A program made the translations under genes and the position numbers. DNA of 37,946 bases from Halomonas elongata (GTDB lineage: Bacteria; Pseudomonadota; Gammaproteobacteria; Pseudomonadales; Halomonadaceae): positions 1-37,946 of the forward strand of contig NZ_JAJQTQ010000031.1 in NCBI RefSeq assembly GCF_029081005.1, read 5' to 3'. Positions 14,456-23,548 of this stretch are shown one piece after another (the first letter of the stretch is position 1; each line of letters begins with the position of its first letter). Below the pieces are notes generated by a model. The model was given only the letters and a program-made list of their open reading frames with translations. It was not told where the DNA came from and did not search any database.

Positions 14456-15612
14456 GAGGCCTCCTCGCGTCGACAGGCGTCCAGCGCGTCGAACAGGGCG
14501 TCGAGCGCCGTCGTGTCGTGGGCGGCACTCAGCGTGATCCGCAGGCGTGCCTGACCGCGCGGCACGGTGGGCGCGCGGATGGCGCCGACGCGTAGCCCGG
14601 CCCGGGCCAGGCGCTCGGCCCAGCGCATGACGCGTGCGTTGTCACCCAGCACGATGGGCTGGATGGGCGTGCGGGAGTCGGTCAGCGGCAGGCCGAGCCT
14701 TGCGGCCTCATGGCGGAAGTCGGCGATACGCTGGTGGAGGCGGCCGCGTCGTTCGGGTTCGGCCTCGAGGATGTCCAGGGCGGCCAGGGTGGCCGCCGCC
14801 ACGCCGGGAGGCTGGGCCGTGGTGTAGATGTAGGGGCGGGCGAACTGGATCAGGTGGTCGATCAAGGCCGCGTCGCCCGCCACGAAGGCTCCGGCACTGC
14901 CCAGGGCCTTGCCCAGGGTGCCGACCAGTATCGGCACCTGGTGGTGGTCGTGGGCGCGTCCCACGCAGCCGTCGCCATGTTCGCCGAGCACGCCGAGGCC
15001 ATGGGCATCGTCGACCATCAACCAGGCGCCCTGGCGCCGGCAGGTGCTCGCGAGGCCGGCGATGTCGGCGGTGTCGCCATCCATGCTGAAGACACCATCG
15101 CTGACGACCAGTGCCGGCGCGTCCTGGGGAGCGCGATCGAGCAGGCGCTCGAGGTCCACGAGATCGCGGTGGTGAAAGCGTCGCGAGGACGCCTCGGCCA
15201 GGCGGGCGCCGTCGAGCAGCGAGGCGTGGTTGAGGCGGTCCTGGAACACCCGGGTGTGGCGGTCGCACAGCGCCTGCAGCACGCCGAGATTGGCCATGTA
15301 GCCGGTGGAGAACAGCAGGGCGCGAGGGCGTCCGGTCAGGTCGGCCAGGCGTTGTTCGAGTCGCTCGTGGATCGCGTGATGCCCGGAGACCAGGTGCGAG
15401 GCTCGCGCGCCGGCTCCGAAGCGTCTCGCACCCTCGGCCTGGGCCTCGATCAGGCGCGGGTCGTCGGCCAGGCCGAGGTAGTCGTTGCCGGCGAAGTCGA
15501 TGAGACGGGCGGCCTCATCCAGGACGGGGCGCTGCCGCCAGCCCCCGTCCGTGCGCCGCTGTTCCGCGGCACTCGCCAGGCGCTTCGACCAGAGGTCCAC
15601 ACGCGACATCAC
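14452..15612 (-). CDS. bioF: 8-amino-7-oxononanoate synthase
   Basis: PLP-dependent alpha-oxoamine synthase of 386 residues that condenses pimeloyl-ACP with L-alanine to give KAPA. Family features are FAGNDYLGLADDPRL (residues 40-54), LVSGHHAIHERLEQ, VDDAHGLGVLG with the PLP Asp near 202, and the Schiff-base Lys235 in GTLGKALGSAGAF. Two ATG codons stand in tandem at the start; either may be used. It begins 4 bases after the bioB stop and overlaps bioH by 4 bases, showing tight coupling. Confidence 0.96.
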   Translation of the reverse strand: MMSRVDLWSKRLASAAEQRRTDGGWRQRPVLDEAARLIDFAGNDYLGLADDPRLIEAQAEGARRFGAGARASHLVSGHHAIHERLEQRLADLTGRPRALLFSTGYMANLGVLQALCDRHTRVFQDRLNHASLLDGARLAEASSRRFHHRDLVDLERLLDRAPQDAPALVVSDGVFSMDGDTADIAGLASTCRRQGAWLMVDDAHGLGVLGEHGDGCVGRAHDHHQVPILVGTLGKALGSAGAFVAGDAALIDHLIQFARPYIYTTAQPPGVAAATLAALDILEAEPERRGRLHQRIADFRHEAARLGLPLTDSRTPIQPIVLGDNARVMRWAERLARAGLRVGAIRAPTVPRGQARLRITLSAAHDTTALDALFDALDACRREEAS

Positions 15613-15615
15613 GAT

Positions 15616-16713
15616 TCAGGCCTGGGCGGCGTCGTAGAAGAGGGCATCATCGCGCTGGCGCTGGATGGCATGGGCCAGTGCGGTTTCGGCACGCTCATCG
15701 TCGGTACGGGTGTCGCGTTGCTCCGGGTGCAGGCCGAGCTTGTCGAACAGCGCCCGGTCACGTTCGACCTGGGGGTTGCCCGTCGTCAGCAGGGTGTCGC
15801 CATAGAAGATGGAGTTGGCCCCGGCGAGAAAGGCCATGGCCTGGGTCGACTCGTCCATCTGCTCGCGACCGGCGGACAGGCGGACGTGGCTCGTCGGCAT
15901 GAGGATGCGGGCCACCGCGATGGCGCGGATGAACTCGAGCGGGTCCAGGTCCTCGACGTTTTCCATCGGTGTGCCCGGTACCTTGACCAGCATGTTGATG
16001 GGCACCGACTCCGGATGCGGATTCAGGCACGCCAGTTGCTGCAGCAGAGCGGCACGATCCCGGGGAGCCTCGCCCATGCCGAGGATGCCGCCCGAACAGA
16101 CTTTCATGCCGGCGTCGCGAACGTTGGCCAGAGTATCCAGGCGGTCGGCATAGGAGCGGGTCGTGATGATCTCGCCATAGTATTCCGGCGAGGTATCCAG
16201 GTTGTGGTTGTAGTAATCCAGGCCCGCCTCGGCCAGCCTGCTTGCCTGGTCGGTATCGACCATGCCCAGGGTCATGCAGGTCTCCAGGCCCAGGGCCTTG
16301 ACCCGGCCGACCATCTCCAGCACCACCTCCAGGTCACGTTCCCGGGGGCTGCGCCAGGCGGCCCCCATGCAGAAGCGGCTGGCACCCGCCTCCTTGGCGG
16401 CGCGGGCCTGCTCCACCACCTTCTCGATCTCGAGCAGCTTCTCCTTGCCGAGCCCGGTGTTGTAGTGGCCTGACTGGGGACAGTATTTGCAGTCCTCGGG
16501 GCAGGCACCGGTCTTGATCGACAGCAGCGTCGAGACCTGCACGGCATTGGGATCGAAATGCGCCCGATGCACCTGCTGAGCGCGGAACAGCAGGTCGTTG
16601 AAGGGCAGGGCAAACAGGGCTTCGATCTCTTCCAGACGCCAGTCGTGGCGAAGGTCGTGTCGGGTGTCTAGGGTCAGATCAACCGCGGCATTATCGTGAT
16701 AGGGGGCTGGCAT
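15616..16713 (-). CDS. bioB: Biotin synthase
   Basis: Radical-SAM enzyme of 365 residues that inserts sulfur into dethiobiotin. The [4Fe-4S] motif is CPEDCKYC (Cys71, Cys75, Cys78), preceded by [10 protein letters not shown]. The auxiliary-cluster ligands are expected in [18 protein letters not shown] and [10 protein letters not shown], all present, and the late SAGREQM region carries the arginine. It is the first gene of bioBFHCD and divergent from comF. Two BirA-like boxes lie between the two genes. The ribosome site (GAG/CCCTCCC) is weak. Confidence 0.97.
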   Translation of the reverse strand: MPAPYHDNAAVDLTLDTRHDLRHDWRLEEIEALFALPFNDLLFRAQQVHRAHFDPNAVQVSTLLSIKTGACPEDCKYCPQSGHYNTGLGKEKLLEIEKVVEQARAAKEAGASRFCMGAAWRSPRERDLEVVLEMVGRVKALGLETCMTLGMVDTDQASRLAEAGLDYYNHNLDTSPEYYGEIITTRSYADRLDTLANVRDAGMKVCSGGILGMGEAPRDRAALLQQLACLNPHPESVPINMLVKVPGTPMENVEDLDPLEFIRAIAVARILMPTSHVRLSAGREQMDESTQAMAFLAGANSIFYGDTLLTTGNPQVERDRALFDKLGLHPEQRDTRTDDERAETALAHAIQRQRDDALFYDAAQA

Positions 16714-16728
16714 GGGAGGGCTCGCTTT

Positions 16729-16761
16729 TGGTCAACTTTTCATATTGGTCACGGTTGACCG
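16729..16761. promoter_or_regulatory. BirA-like box 1 upstream of bioB
   Basis: Half-sites TGGTCAACT and GGTTGACCG are separated by 15 bases, with the inner words GTCAAC/GTTGAC in perfect inversion. The arms resemble the enterobacterial BirA half-site with A changed to C in the middle. It begins 16 bases upstream of the bioB start, so a bound repressor would cover the bioB promoter or leader. Confidence 0.5.
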
Positions 16762-16784
16762 ATAGGGTAAGGCGTCGCCGGTTC

Positions 16785-16816
16785 ATGTCAACCATTCATG
16801 ATTTAAAGGTTGACGA
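16785..16816. promoter_or_regulatory. BirA-like box 2 in the bioB-comF region
   Basis: ATGTCAACC and GGTTGACGA are separated by exactly 14 bases, a perfect 7-base inverted repeat (GTCAACC/GGTTGAC) with the same geometry as the bioA box. Its first three bases are the likely comF start codon, so a bound BirA could also affect comF. Confidence 0.55.
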
Positions 16817-17489
16817 CTGGCTGAGACGATTACTGCCCGGTCGCTGTGCGTTCTGTCTTGCGGTCTGCGAGTCGACGGCTCCCTGGTGCCAGGCCTGCCA
16901 CCTTGCGCTGCCATGGAACCTGCCGGCCTGTCCGACATGCGCCGAGCCGCTGCCCGGGAGGCTGCAAGGTCGTCGCTGTGGTCGCTGCATGAAGCGGATG
17001 CCGGCCTTCGATACGGCTCGTGTTCCGCTGCGTTACGAAGACGAGTTGCGAAGGGTGATGCAACGCTTCAAGTTCCAGGCCTCGCCGCGGGCCGGCAGTC
17101 TGCTGCTTGCGCTGCTGGAGGACGCGCTGCGGGAAGCGCCACGTCCCCAGGCATTGCTGGCGGTGCCGTTGCATCGTCGGCGAGCCCGGCAACGGGGCTT
17201 CGATCAGGCGTACTGGCTGGCCGAGCGGCTATCGGCGCGTCTGGATATTCCTCTGGTGGTGGCGCAGCGACATCGCGACACGCCGAGCCAGCGGGGGCTG
17301 GATCGTCAACGGCGACGCGGCAATCTGCGCGCCGCCTTCCGGGTCGAGACGCCACTGCCGCCCGAGGTGGCGTTGCTCGACGATGTGATGACCACCGGCG
17401 CGACCCTCGACGCCCTGGCCCGTGCCTGTCATCAGGCCGGAGCCGAGCGTGTCGAAGCCTGGGCCGTGGCGCGCACGCCGTTGCCCTGA
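16785..17489 (+). CDS. comF: ComF family phosphoribosyltransferase-like protein
   Basis: A 234-residue ComF/GntX-type protein. The N-terminal zinc-ribbon has paired cysteines (CAFC, CQAC, CPTC, CGRC within residues 20-85). The C-terminal PRTase-like domain carries the PRPP loop VALLDDVMTTGATLDALARAC. ComF proteins take part in DNA uptake or in using DNA as nutrient; biochemical activity is uncertain. ATG 16785 is used, with AAGG 12-15 bases upstream; a TTG at 16728 would add 19 basic residues. Divergence from bioB is a common arrangement in gammaproteobacteria. Confidence 0.88.
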   Translation: MSTIHDLKVDDWLRRLLPGRCAFCLAVCESTAPWCQACHLALPWNLPACPTCAEPLPGRLQGRRCGRCMKRMPAFDTARVPLRYEDELRRVMQRFKFQASPRAGSLLLALLEDALREAPRPQALLAVPLHRRRARQRGFDQAYWLAERLSARLDIPLVVAQRHRDTPSQRGLDRQRRRGNLRAAFRVETPLPPEVALLDDVMTTGATLDALARACHQAGAERVEAWAVARTPLP

Positions 17490-17605
17490 CCGGCTCCGTT
17501 CGCTCGATGGTGGGCCGCCTGTCGGGTCGCGCCAGTGCATGACGCCGACTCGAGGCCCGGCGCTCTGTTAGCATGCCTGACAGTCGATTGAATCAGGAGC
17601 GCCGA

Positions 17606-18592
17606 ATGGAAACCTCGATCCATCCCTTTGCCCGCCTCGAGCCCTCCAGGGTGGTGGCGGCAGTGGAGTCCCTGGGGTTCTGGCTGCCCGGCGAACCCTT
17701 TGCCCTGAACAGCTACGAGAACCGGGTCTATCTGGTGCATGACGACGAGCGCCGGCGCTGGGTGGTGAAGTTCTATCGACCGGGACGCTGGCGCGATGCC
17801 CAGATTCAGGAAGAGCACGACTTCCTGGCCGAGCTGTCGGCAGCGAATGTGTCGGTCGCCGCCCCCTGGCGCGATGAGAATGGTGTCAGCCTGCATAACG
17901 CCGAGGGATTTCGCTTCGCGCTCTACCCGCAACTTCCGGGACAGGCGCCCGAGCTGGAAAATCCGGCCCATCTGTTCGCCCTGGGAGAGGTCATCGGCGC
18001 CATGCATGCCGTGGGGGAAACCCGTCGGTTCGCTCACCGTCGCACCTTGAATCTGGGCGACATGGTGACGGAGGCGTGCGATGGCGTGTTGGCCAGCCCC
18101 TGGCTCGACCGGCGCCAACGCCGGGCCTACACCGGGGTGACCGATGCCCTGCGCAGCGCCCTGGTGGACCGCGGCTGGGCGCCGGAGCGCAGCATCCGCG
18201 TGCATGGCGATTGTCATCTCGGCAATATGCTGGGACGCGATGAGGCCTTCGGCCTGGTGGATTTCGACGACTGTCTGATGGCGCCGGCGGTGCAGGATAT
18301 CTGGATGCTGCTGACCGGACAGGAAGAAGGGGAGTGGCAGATGCAGCTCTCCGAGGTGATCGAAGGCTACGAACAGCACCGTGACTTCGAGCGAGGTGAA
18401 CTGGCCCTGATCGAGCCGCTACGGGCCTTTCGCCTGATACGACACAGTGCCTGGCTGGTGGCGCGGTGGGAGGATCCCGCCTTTCCGGTGGCCTTCCCCT
18501 GGCTGGCCGACGCCGGTTACTGGGATGACCATATCCGCCAGCTCGAGCAACAACGACGGGTGCTGGAGGCCGCGACACCCGGACGAGCGTGA
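17606..18592 (+). CDS. srkA: Stress response kinase SrkA (RdoA/YihE) family
   Basis: Serine/threonine kinase-like protein of 328 residues, the same length as the E. coli enzyme, of the APH/ChoK fold. Motifs: WVVKFYRPGRW with the ATP lysine near residue 55, the Brenner motif HGDCHLGNML (Asp202, Asn207), and the metal-binding VDFDDC (Asp219). In E. coli SrkA counters MazEF-linked death under stress. The ATG at 17606 has CAGGAGCG 6-8 bases upstream, better than an ATG 33 bases earlier. In enterobacteria the gene precedes dsbA; here it lies between comF and folE. Confidence 0.93.
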   Translation: METSIHPFARLEPSRVVAAVESLGFWLPGEPFALNSYENRVYLVHDDERRRWVVKFYRPGRWRDAQIQEEHDFLAELSAANVSVAAPWRDENGVSLHNAEGFRFALYPQLPGQAPELENPAHLFALGEVIGAMHAVGETRRFAHRRTLNLGDMVTEACDGVLASPWLDRRQRRAYTGVTDALRSALVDRGWAPERSIRVHGDCHLGNMLGRDEAFGLVDFDDCLMAPAVQDIWMLLTGQEEGEWQMQLSEVIEGYEQHRDFERGELALIEPLRAFRLIRHSAWLVARWEDPAFPVAFPWLADAGYWDDHIRQLEQQRRVLEAATPGRA

Positions 18593-18653
18593 AGCGTGCC
18601 GACGGCCATCTAAGCCATCGGGGTGGATCAGATCACGGCGCGGGACTGCGTTG

Positions 18654-18674
18654 GCGCATGGCATGCGCTAGAAT
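18654..18674 (+). promoter_or_regulatory. Palindrome abutting a -10 box before folE
   Basis: A perfect 7+1+7 palindrome (GCGCATG-G-CATGCGC) is followed directly by TAGAAT, a good sigma-70 -10 element, about 107 bases upstream of the folE start. A repressor bound there would block the core promoter. No clear -35 box is seen, so activation is also possible. Confidence 0.4.
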
Positions 18675-18780
18675 CGTCCTCCTTTGACCCCGGGAAGATG
18701 ACCACGGGGTGACACTTCGATGTCAAGGCGTGGTGGCCGCGCCGACGCACCGCAATAACGACACTGCATGGGGCCTGAGG

Positions 18781-19338
18781 ATGACCGAACAACTCGCCGA
18801 CCACTACCGCCAGATCATACAGGAACTCGGAGAGGATCCTGACCGGGAGGGCCTGCGCGATACGCCCAAGCGTGCCGCCAAGGCCATGCAATTCCTGAAT
18901 CGCGGTTATTTCCAGTCCCTGGAAGAGATCGTCAACGGCGCCGTTTTCGAGTCGGATACCGATGAGATGGTGCTGATCAAGGACATCGAGCTGTATTCGA
19001 TCTGCGAGCACCACCTGCTGCCGTTCACCGGCAAGTGTCACATCGCCTACATGCCCCGTGGCAAGGTGCTGGGGCTCTCCAAGTTTGCGCGCATCGTCGA
19101 CATGTACGCGCGGCGCATGCAGATCCAGGAGAACCTGACTCGCCAGATCGCCGAAGCGGTCCAGCAGGTCACCGATGCTCGCGGTGTGGCAGTGGTGATC
19201 GAGGCGCGCCACCTGTGCATGATGATGCGGGGAGTCGAGAAGCAGAACTCGAGCATGACGTCCTCGGTGATGCTGGGTGCCTTCCGGGAGTCGCAAAGCA
19301 CGCGACAGGAATTCCTGACCCTGGTTCAAGGTAGGTAG
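18781..19338 (+). CDS. folE: GTP cyclohydrolase I (type IA)
   Basis: A 185-residue enzyme that converts GTP to 7,8-dihydroneopterin triphosphate. The zinc ligands are Cys75, His78 and Cys146 in [10 protein letters not shown] and ARHLCMMM, and [14 protein letters not shown] and [17 protein letters not shown] are the GTP-site signatures. The ATG at 18781 was chosen to match the family N-terminus, although GAGG stands directly against it; an upstream ATG at 18709 would add 24 residues unlike the family. folX follows 8 bases later, so both belong to one operon. Confidence 0.95.
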   Translation: MTEQLADHYRQIIQELGEDPDREGLRDTPKRAAKAMQFLNRGYFQSLEEIVNGAVFESDTDEMVLIKDIELYSICEHHLLPFTGKCHIAYMPRGKVLGLSKFARIVDMYARRMQIQENLTRQIAEAVQQVTDARGVAVVIEARHLCMMMRGVEKQNSSMTSSVMLGAFRESQSTRQEFLTLVQGR

Positions 19339-19346
19339 GAGACACT

Positions 19347-19757
19347 ATGGCAATGCTCGCCCTGGATGATCAGCATCTCGACCATGAGCTGGCCACCATA
19401 CGCATCAAGAATCTGCGGCTGCGGACCTACATCGGCATCAAGGAAGACGAGATCCGCAATCGCCAGGATGTGGTGGTCAATGCGGTGATTCGCTATCGCG
19501 CCGACAAGGCGCTGGCGTTCAATCATATCGAGCAGGCACTGAATTATCGCACCATCACCAAGCAGGTCATCGCCCATGTGGAGGACAACCGCTTTCAATT
19601 GCTGGAGCGCATGACACGGGAAGTGCTCGATCTGATCATGAGCTTCGAGCAGGTGCTCACCGCCCAGGTGGAGATCGACAAGCCCCATGCCTTGCGCTTC
19701 GCCGACTCCGTATCGATCACCCTGTCGGACTCCCGGGAGCCGAAGCGAGGCAACTGA
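19347..19757 (+). CDS. folX: Dihydroneopterin triphosphate 2'-epimerase
   Basis: A 136-residue tunnelling-fold protein of the FolB/FolX family. The segments [58 protein letters not shown] and the end [20 protein letters not shown] match FolX rather than the aldolase FolB. FolX epimerises dihydroneopterin triphosphate to its monapterin form, feeding tetrahydromonapterin, the cofactor of phenylalanine hydroxylase in pseudomonads. GGAGACACT precedes the ATG. Coupling to a folE copy is the usual arrangement for this pathway. Confidence 0.92.
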   Translation: MAMLALDDQHLDHELATIRIKNLRLRTYIGIKEDEIRNRQDVVVNAVIRYRADKALAFNHIEQALNYRTITKQVIAHVEDNRFQLLERMTREVLDLIMSFEQVLTAQVEIDKPHALRFADSVSITLSDSREPKRGN

Positions 19758-19861
19758 GCCATGGCGGCGTCGTGGCGATGTCGAATGGTTGGCGTGCCAG
19801 CCCCCATGCGCTTAGCATGGAGATCAATTCTCACCAAGCGCCTTGACGCCAGGAGTCGACC

Positions 19862-21334
19862 ATGGAAGCCCTGAAGGAGAACCTGAAGGAAACCCAGTTG
19901 TACTGCCCCTTCGCTTATATCGATGGGAGCTGGGTTGCCGCCGATAGTGGTGAGCAGATCGAGGTGGTCAATCCGGCCACCGGCGATGCCGTGGGCAGTG
20001 TACCTCGCCTGGGACGGGCGGAAACCGAGCGGGCCATCGCTGCCGCCGAGGCCGCCTTCCCGGCCTGGAAGGCCTTGACCGCCCTGGAGCGCGCCGATGC
20101 GCTGATGAAGTGGCATGACCTGATGCTCGAGCACCAGACCGATCTGGCCACCATCATGACCCATGAGCAGGGCAAGCCCCTCAAGGAAGCTTCGGGCGAG
20201 ATCGCCTATGCGGCAAGTTTCCTGCGCTGGTTCGCGGAACAGGCTCGCCGCATCAATGGCGAGACGGTGCCGGCTTCTTCGGCGAACCAGCGCATCGTGG
20301 TCACCCAGCAGCCGGTGGGGGTGGTGGGCGCCATCACCCCCTGGAACTTCCCGGCCGCGATGATCACCCGCAAGGCCGGTGCGGCACTGGCGGCGGGCTG
20401 TACCTTCGTGGTCAAGCCGGCCAGCCAGACGCCGTTCTCGGCCACCGCCCTGGCCATGCTTGCCGAGCGGGCCGGGATTCCACGCGGCGTGTTCAATGTG
20501 GTGCCCGGTCGTGCCTCGGAAATCGCCGATGCCCTGACCGAGTCGTCGGTAGTGCGCAAGATCACCTTCACCGGGTCCACCGAGGTGGGGCGTCAATTGA
20601 TGTCCCAGGCCTCGCGTCACGTGCAGAAGATTTCCCTGGAGCTCGGCGGCAATGCGCCCTTCATCGTCTTCGAGGATGCCGACCTGGATGCGGCCGTGGA
20701 AGGCGCCATGGCGGCCAAGTTCCGCAACGCTGGCCAGACCTGCGTGTGCACCAACCGTTTCCTGGTGCAATCGAGCGTGGTCAATGCCTTCTGCGAGAAG
20801 CTGGCGGTGGCGATGAACAGCGAACTCAAGGTCGGCGATGGCTCCCAGGAAGGCGTCAATATCGGCCCACTGATTGACGAGAAGGCCGTGGAGAAGGTTT
20901 CCGAGCACGTGCAGGATGCCGTCGAGCATGGCGCCGAATTGCTGCTGGGCGGCCATCCCCATCCGCTGGGCGGCAATTTCTTTACGCCGACGCTGATCAC
21001 CGAGGCCAATGATGGCATGAAGGTGGCCAGCGAGGAGACCTTCGGGCCACTGGCCGCGGTCTTCCCCTTCGATGACGAAGAAGACGCCGTGCGCATGGCC
21101 AATGACACCGAATACGGCCTGGCCTCCTACTTCTACTCCCGCGACCTGGGGCGCGTCTGGCGCGTCGCCGATGCCCTGGAATACGGCATGGTCGGCATCA
21201 ACACCGGCCTGATCTCCAACGCCGCGGCACCCTTCGGCGGCGTCAAGGCCTCCGGGCTCGGTCGCGAGGGCGGTCACCAGGGCATCGAGGAATTCCTCGA
21301 GACCAAGTACCTGTGTATCGATCTCGGGGATTAA
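19862..21334 (+). CDS. gabD: NAD(P)-dependent succinate-semialdehyde dehydrogenase
   Basis: A 490-residue aldehyde dehydrogenase, closest to GabD, which oxidises succinate semialdehyde to succinate in the GABA shunt. The cofactor segment is [13 protein letters not shown], the catalytic base is Glu260 in [11 protein letters not shown], and the nucleophile is Cys294 with a second Cys296 (GQTCVC), a pair that in E. coli GabD acts as a redox switch region. The C-terminal [27 protein letters not shown] is diagnostic of this group. No aminotransferase gabT is adjacent. The stop codon is the first base triplet of a repeat element. Confidence 0.93.
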   Translation: MEALKENLKETQLYCPFAYIDGSWVAADSGEQIEVVNPATGDAVGSVPRLGRAETERAIAAAEAAFPAWKALTALERADALMKWHDLMLEHQTDLATIMTHEQGKPLKEASGEIAYAASFLRWFAEQARRINGETVPASSANQRIVVTQQPVGVVGAITPWNFPAAMITRKAGAALAAGCTFVVKPASQTPFSATALAMLAERAGIPRGVFNVVPGRASEIADALTESSVVRKITFTGSTEVGRQLMSQASRHVQKISLELGGNAPFIVFEDADLDAAVEGAMAAKFRNAGQTCVCTNRFLVQSSVVNAFCEKLAVAMNSELKVGDGSQEGVNIGPLIDEKAVEKVSEHVQDAVEHGAELLLGGHPHPLGGNFFTPTLITEANDGMKVASEETFGPLAAVFPFDDEEDAVRMANDTEYGLASYFYSRDLGRVWRVADALEYGMVGINTGLISNAAAPFGGVKASGLGREGGHQGIEEFLETKYLCIDLGD

Positions 21335-21379
21335 GCTGGAAGCTTGAAGAACGGCGCTACGCGCCTGGAAGAAAGAAGA
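21335..21379. repeat. Repeat element left arm with hairpin, after gabD
   Basis: It starts directly after the gabD stop (TAA-GCTGGAAGCTTGAAG). It contains the heptads GCTGGAA and GCTTGAA, a short hairpin GGCGC-TAC-GCGCC (21353-21365), then CTGGAAG and a purine tract AAGAAAGAAGAAAA. The same order (hairpin, AGC-T-GAAG heptads, AAGAAAA) appears near 33405, 37044 and 37790. Confidence 0.75.
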
Positions 21380-21418
21380 AAACCCTCCCCGCCATGGCGG
21401 TGGAGGGTTTGTTTTTTT
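21380..21418 (+). terminator. Intrinsic terminator between convergent gabD and purH
   Basis: A long stem (AAACCCTCC / GGAGGGTTT plus inner CCGCC / GGCGG) is followed by GTTTTTTT. It is flanked on both sides by heptad repeats that are almost complementary to one another, so the full hairpin may be much longer. It closes gabD and, because AAAA also precedes the stem, may work for purH too. Confidence 0.93.
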
Positions 21419-21442
21419 CGAGTAGAGGCTCGCTATGCTGCT

Positions 21443-21520
21443 TTCGAGCTTCGAGCTTCGAGCTTCGAGCTTCGAGCTTCGAGCTTCGAGCTTCGAGCTT
21501 CGAGCTTCGAGCTTCGAGCT
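21443..21520. repeat. Perfect heptamer array (TTCGAGC) x 11
   Basis: Eleven exact copies of TTCGAGC plus one base, between the gabD terminator and the 3' end of purH. The reverse complement (GCTCGAA) differs by one transition from the GCTTGAA heptad on the other side of the terminator. The unit differs from the CAGCTTC and GGCTTAC arrays elsewhere in the window, yet is uniform within this locus. Confidence 0.95.
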
Positions 21521-21569
21521 CCTGTTTGCTCGCGGCTCGTATCTCGCCACTCGTGTCTTGCCGCAGGCG

Positions 21570-23150
21570 TCAATGGCGGAAGTGTCGCATCCCGGTGAAC
21601 ACCATGGCGATGCCGGCCTCGTTGGCGGCGTCGATGACTTCCTGGTCGCGCATGGAGCCGCCGGGCTGGATGACGGCGGTGATGCCGGACGCGGCGGCGG
21701 CGTCGATGCCGTCGCGGAAGGGGAAGAAGGCGTCGCTGGCCATGACCGAGCCGGGGACTGACAGGCCTTCATCGGCGGCCTTGATGCCGGCGATCTTGGC
21801 CGAGTAGACGCGGCTCATCTGACCGGCGCCGACACCGATGGTCTGGCCGCCCTTGGCGTAGACGATGGCGTTGGACTTGACGAACTTGCCGACCTTCCAG
21901 GCGAAGGTCAGATCGCGCATTTCCTGCTCCGTCGGCACACGCTCCGAGACCACGCTGATATCGTCCCGATCGACCATGCCCAGATCGCGATCCTGGACCA
22001 GCAGGCCGCCGGTGACGCGCTTGAGGTCGTGGCCTTGTTCGCGTTCGCCCGGCCAGTGCTCGGCGACGTCGAGCAGACGGACGTTCTTCTTCTCGGCGAC
22101 GATCTCGCAGGCCGCCTCGTCCACGCCGGGGGCGATGATCACCTCGACGAACTGGCGGTCGATGATCGCCCGGGCGGTTTCGGCGTCGAGGGGGACGTTG
22201 AAGGCAATGATGCCGCCGAAGGCGCTGGTCGGATCGGTGGCGAAGGCCTTGTCATAGGCCGACAGGGCGCTCTCGCCGACGGCCACGCCGCAAGGGTTGG
22301 CGTGCTTGACGATCACGCAGGCGGTCTCGCCGAAGCCCTTGACGCACTCGAAGGCGGCATCGGTATCGGCGACGTTGTTGAAGGACAGAGGCTTGCCCTG
22401 CAGGGTGCGGGCCGTGGCCACGCCGGGTTCCCGGCTGGTGGGGTCCACATAGAAGGCGGCGGCCTGGTGCGGGTTCTCGCCGTAACGCATGGACTGCTTC
22501 TTGTGGAACTGCAGGTTGTAGGTGCGCGGAAAGCCTTCTTCGCCGCCCTCGGCGCGAGCCCCAAGGTAATTGGCGATGGCCGCATCGTAGCCGGCGGTGT
22601 GCTCGAAGGCCTTCACGGCGAGGTCGAAACGGGTCGCCTGATCGATGCCGCCCTGGTCGAGTTCATCGAGGACTCGGCCGTAATCGTCGGCATTGACCAC
22701 GATGGTGGTATGGGCATGATTCTTGGCACAAGCCCGCACCATGGTCGGTCCGCCGATGTCGATGTTCTCGATGGCGTCCTCGAGAGTGCAGTCGGGGCGC
22801 GCCACGGTTTCGGTGAACGGGTAGAGGTTGACCACCACCATGTCGATGGCCGCGATGTCGTGCTCGGCCATGACGGCGTCGTCCTGGCCGCGCCGGCCGA
22901 GGATGCCGCCGTGGATCTTGGGATGCAGCGTCTTGACGCGACCGTCCATGATCTCGGGGAAGCCGGTGTGCTCGGAGACCTCGGTGACGGGAACGCCATT
23001 GTCGCGCAGCAGGCGATAGGTACCGCCCGTGGAGAGCAGCTCGACGTCTCGATCGCGCAGGCCGCGTGCGAAATCGACGATGCCGGTCTTGTCGGACACG
23101 CTGATCAGGGCTCGACGGACCGATGCGACGGAAGAAGTGGATTGGGCCAT
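21570..23150 (-). CDS. purH: Bifunctional AICAR transformylase / IMP cyclohydrolase
   Basis: A 526-residue enzyme for the last two steps of IMP synthesis. The N-terminal IMP cyclohydrolase (MGS-like) domain shows [20 protein letters not shown] and [15 protein letters not shown]. The C-terminal AICAR transformylase shows [13 protein letters not shown] [15 protein letters not shown], the catalytic KHANPCGVA, and the end [26 protein letters not shown]. The ATG at 23150 is used; an in-frame GTG 9 bases earlier is possible. It follows fis on the same strand after a stem-loop. In most relatives purD comes next; here the gene ends at a repeat array instead. Confidence 0.96.
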   Translation of the reverse strand: MAQSTSSVASVRRALISVSDKTGIVDFARGLRDRDVELLSTGGTYRLLRDNGVPVTEVSEHTGFPEIMDGRVKTLHPKIHGGILGRRGQDDAVMAEHDIAAIDMVVVNLYPFTETVARPDCTLEDAIENIDIGGPTMVRACAKNHAHTTIVVNADDYGRVLDELDQGGIDQATRFDLAVKAFEHTAGYDAAIANYLGARAEGGEEGFPRTYNLQFHKKQSMRYGENPHQAAAFYVDPTSREPGVATARTLQGKPLSFNNVADTDAAFECVKGFGETACVIVKHANPCGVAVGESALSAYDKAFATDPTSAFGGIIAFNVPLDAETARAIIDRQFVEVIIAPGVDEAACEIVAEKKNVRLLDVAEHWPGEREQGHDLKRVTGGLLVQDRDLGMVDRDDISVVSERVPTEQEMRDLTFAWKVGKFVKSNAIVYAKGGQTIGVGAGQMSRVYSAKIAGIKAADEGLSVPGSVMASDAFFPFRDGIDAAAASGITAVIQPGGSMRDQEVIDAANEAGIAMVFTGMRHFRH

Positions 23151-23182
23151 GAAAATCACTCAGTTGCGGGCGTAGTGACGGG

Positions 23183-23216
23183 AAAAGCGCGACGAGGGCG
23201 CCCGGGGCGCCCTCGT
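23183..23216 (-). terminator. Stem-loop with T tract between fis and purH
   Basis: A 12-base inverted repeat (ACGAGGGCGCCC / GGGCGCCCTCGT, nearly no loop in the perfect form) is followed on the minus strand by CGCGCTTTTCC. It begins 3 bases after the fis stop. It is likely an intrinsic terminator or attenuator that lets purH be expressed apart from the accBC-fis transcripts. Confidence 0.75.
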
Positions 23217-23218
23217 GT

Positions 23219-23548
23219 TCAGATCAATCCATAGTGCTTGAGTTTCTTGCGCAGGGTACCCCGATTGAGCCCCAGCATCTCGGCGGCGCGGGTCTGGTTG
23301 CCCTGAGCGTGCTCCAGCACCGAGGCGAGCAGGGGAGCCTCGACTTCGGCGATCACCATGGCGTGCAGGTCGGTCACCTCGCAGCCATCCAGGTGGTCGA
23401 AGTAGCGACGCATGGCGGCGTCCACGGCATCACGCAGGAGCATATCGTCGCCGGGGGCGGGGGCGCCGTCATCGGCGGTGTCGCGAGAGGCCCGGGGTTC
23501 GATCTCGGGCAGCGCGGAAGACTGGGTAAAGGCTTGGCTGCTGGTCAT
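23219..23548 (-). CDS. fis: DNA-binding protein Fis
   Basis: A 109-residue nucleoid-associated factor. The conserved core ([18 protein letters not shown]) and the C-terminal helix-turn-helix (ETPLL-type ...[29 protein letters not shown]) are complete. An extra N-terminal stretch of about 25 acidic residues makes it longer than the 98-residue E. coli protein. The start codon overlaps the dusB stop (ATGA), the classical dusB-fis arrangement, so the two are co-translated. Fis controls rRNA promoters and chromosome topology in fast growth. Confidence 0.96.
   Translation of the reverse strand: MTSSQAFTQSSALPEIEPRASRDTADDGAPAPGDDMLLRDAVDAAMRRYFDHLDGCEVTDLHAMVIAEVEAPLLASVLEHAQGNQTRAAEMLGLNRGTLRKKLKHYGLI

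Noticed and set aside
16728..16784. TTG start 57 bases upstream for comF
   Set aside because: The added 19 residues are basic and unlike the family N-terminus, and they would be read from the regulatory region containing operator-like repeats.
18593..18780. Riboswitch upstream of folE
   Set aside because: No conserved tetrahydrofolate or other riboswitch core was recognised; only a short palindrome and a -10 box are visible.
21443..21520. Possible CRISPR-like repeat array
   Set aside because: The unit is 7 bases with no spacers and no cas genes; it is a simple tandem array.
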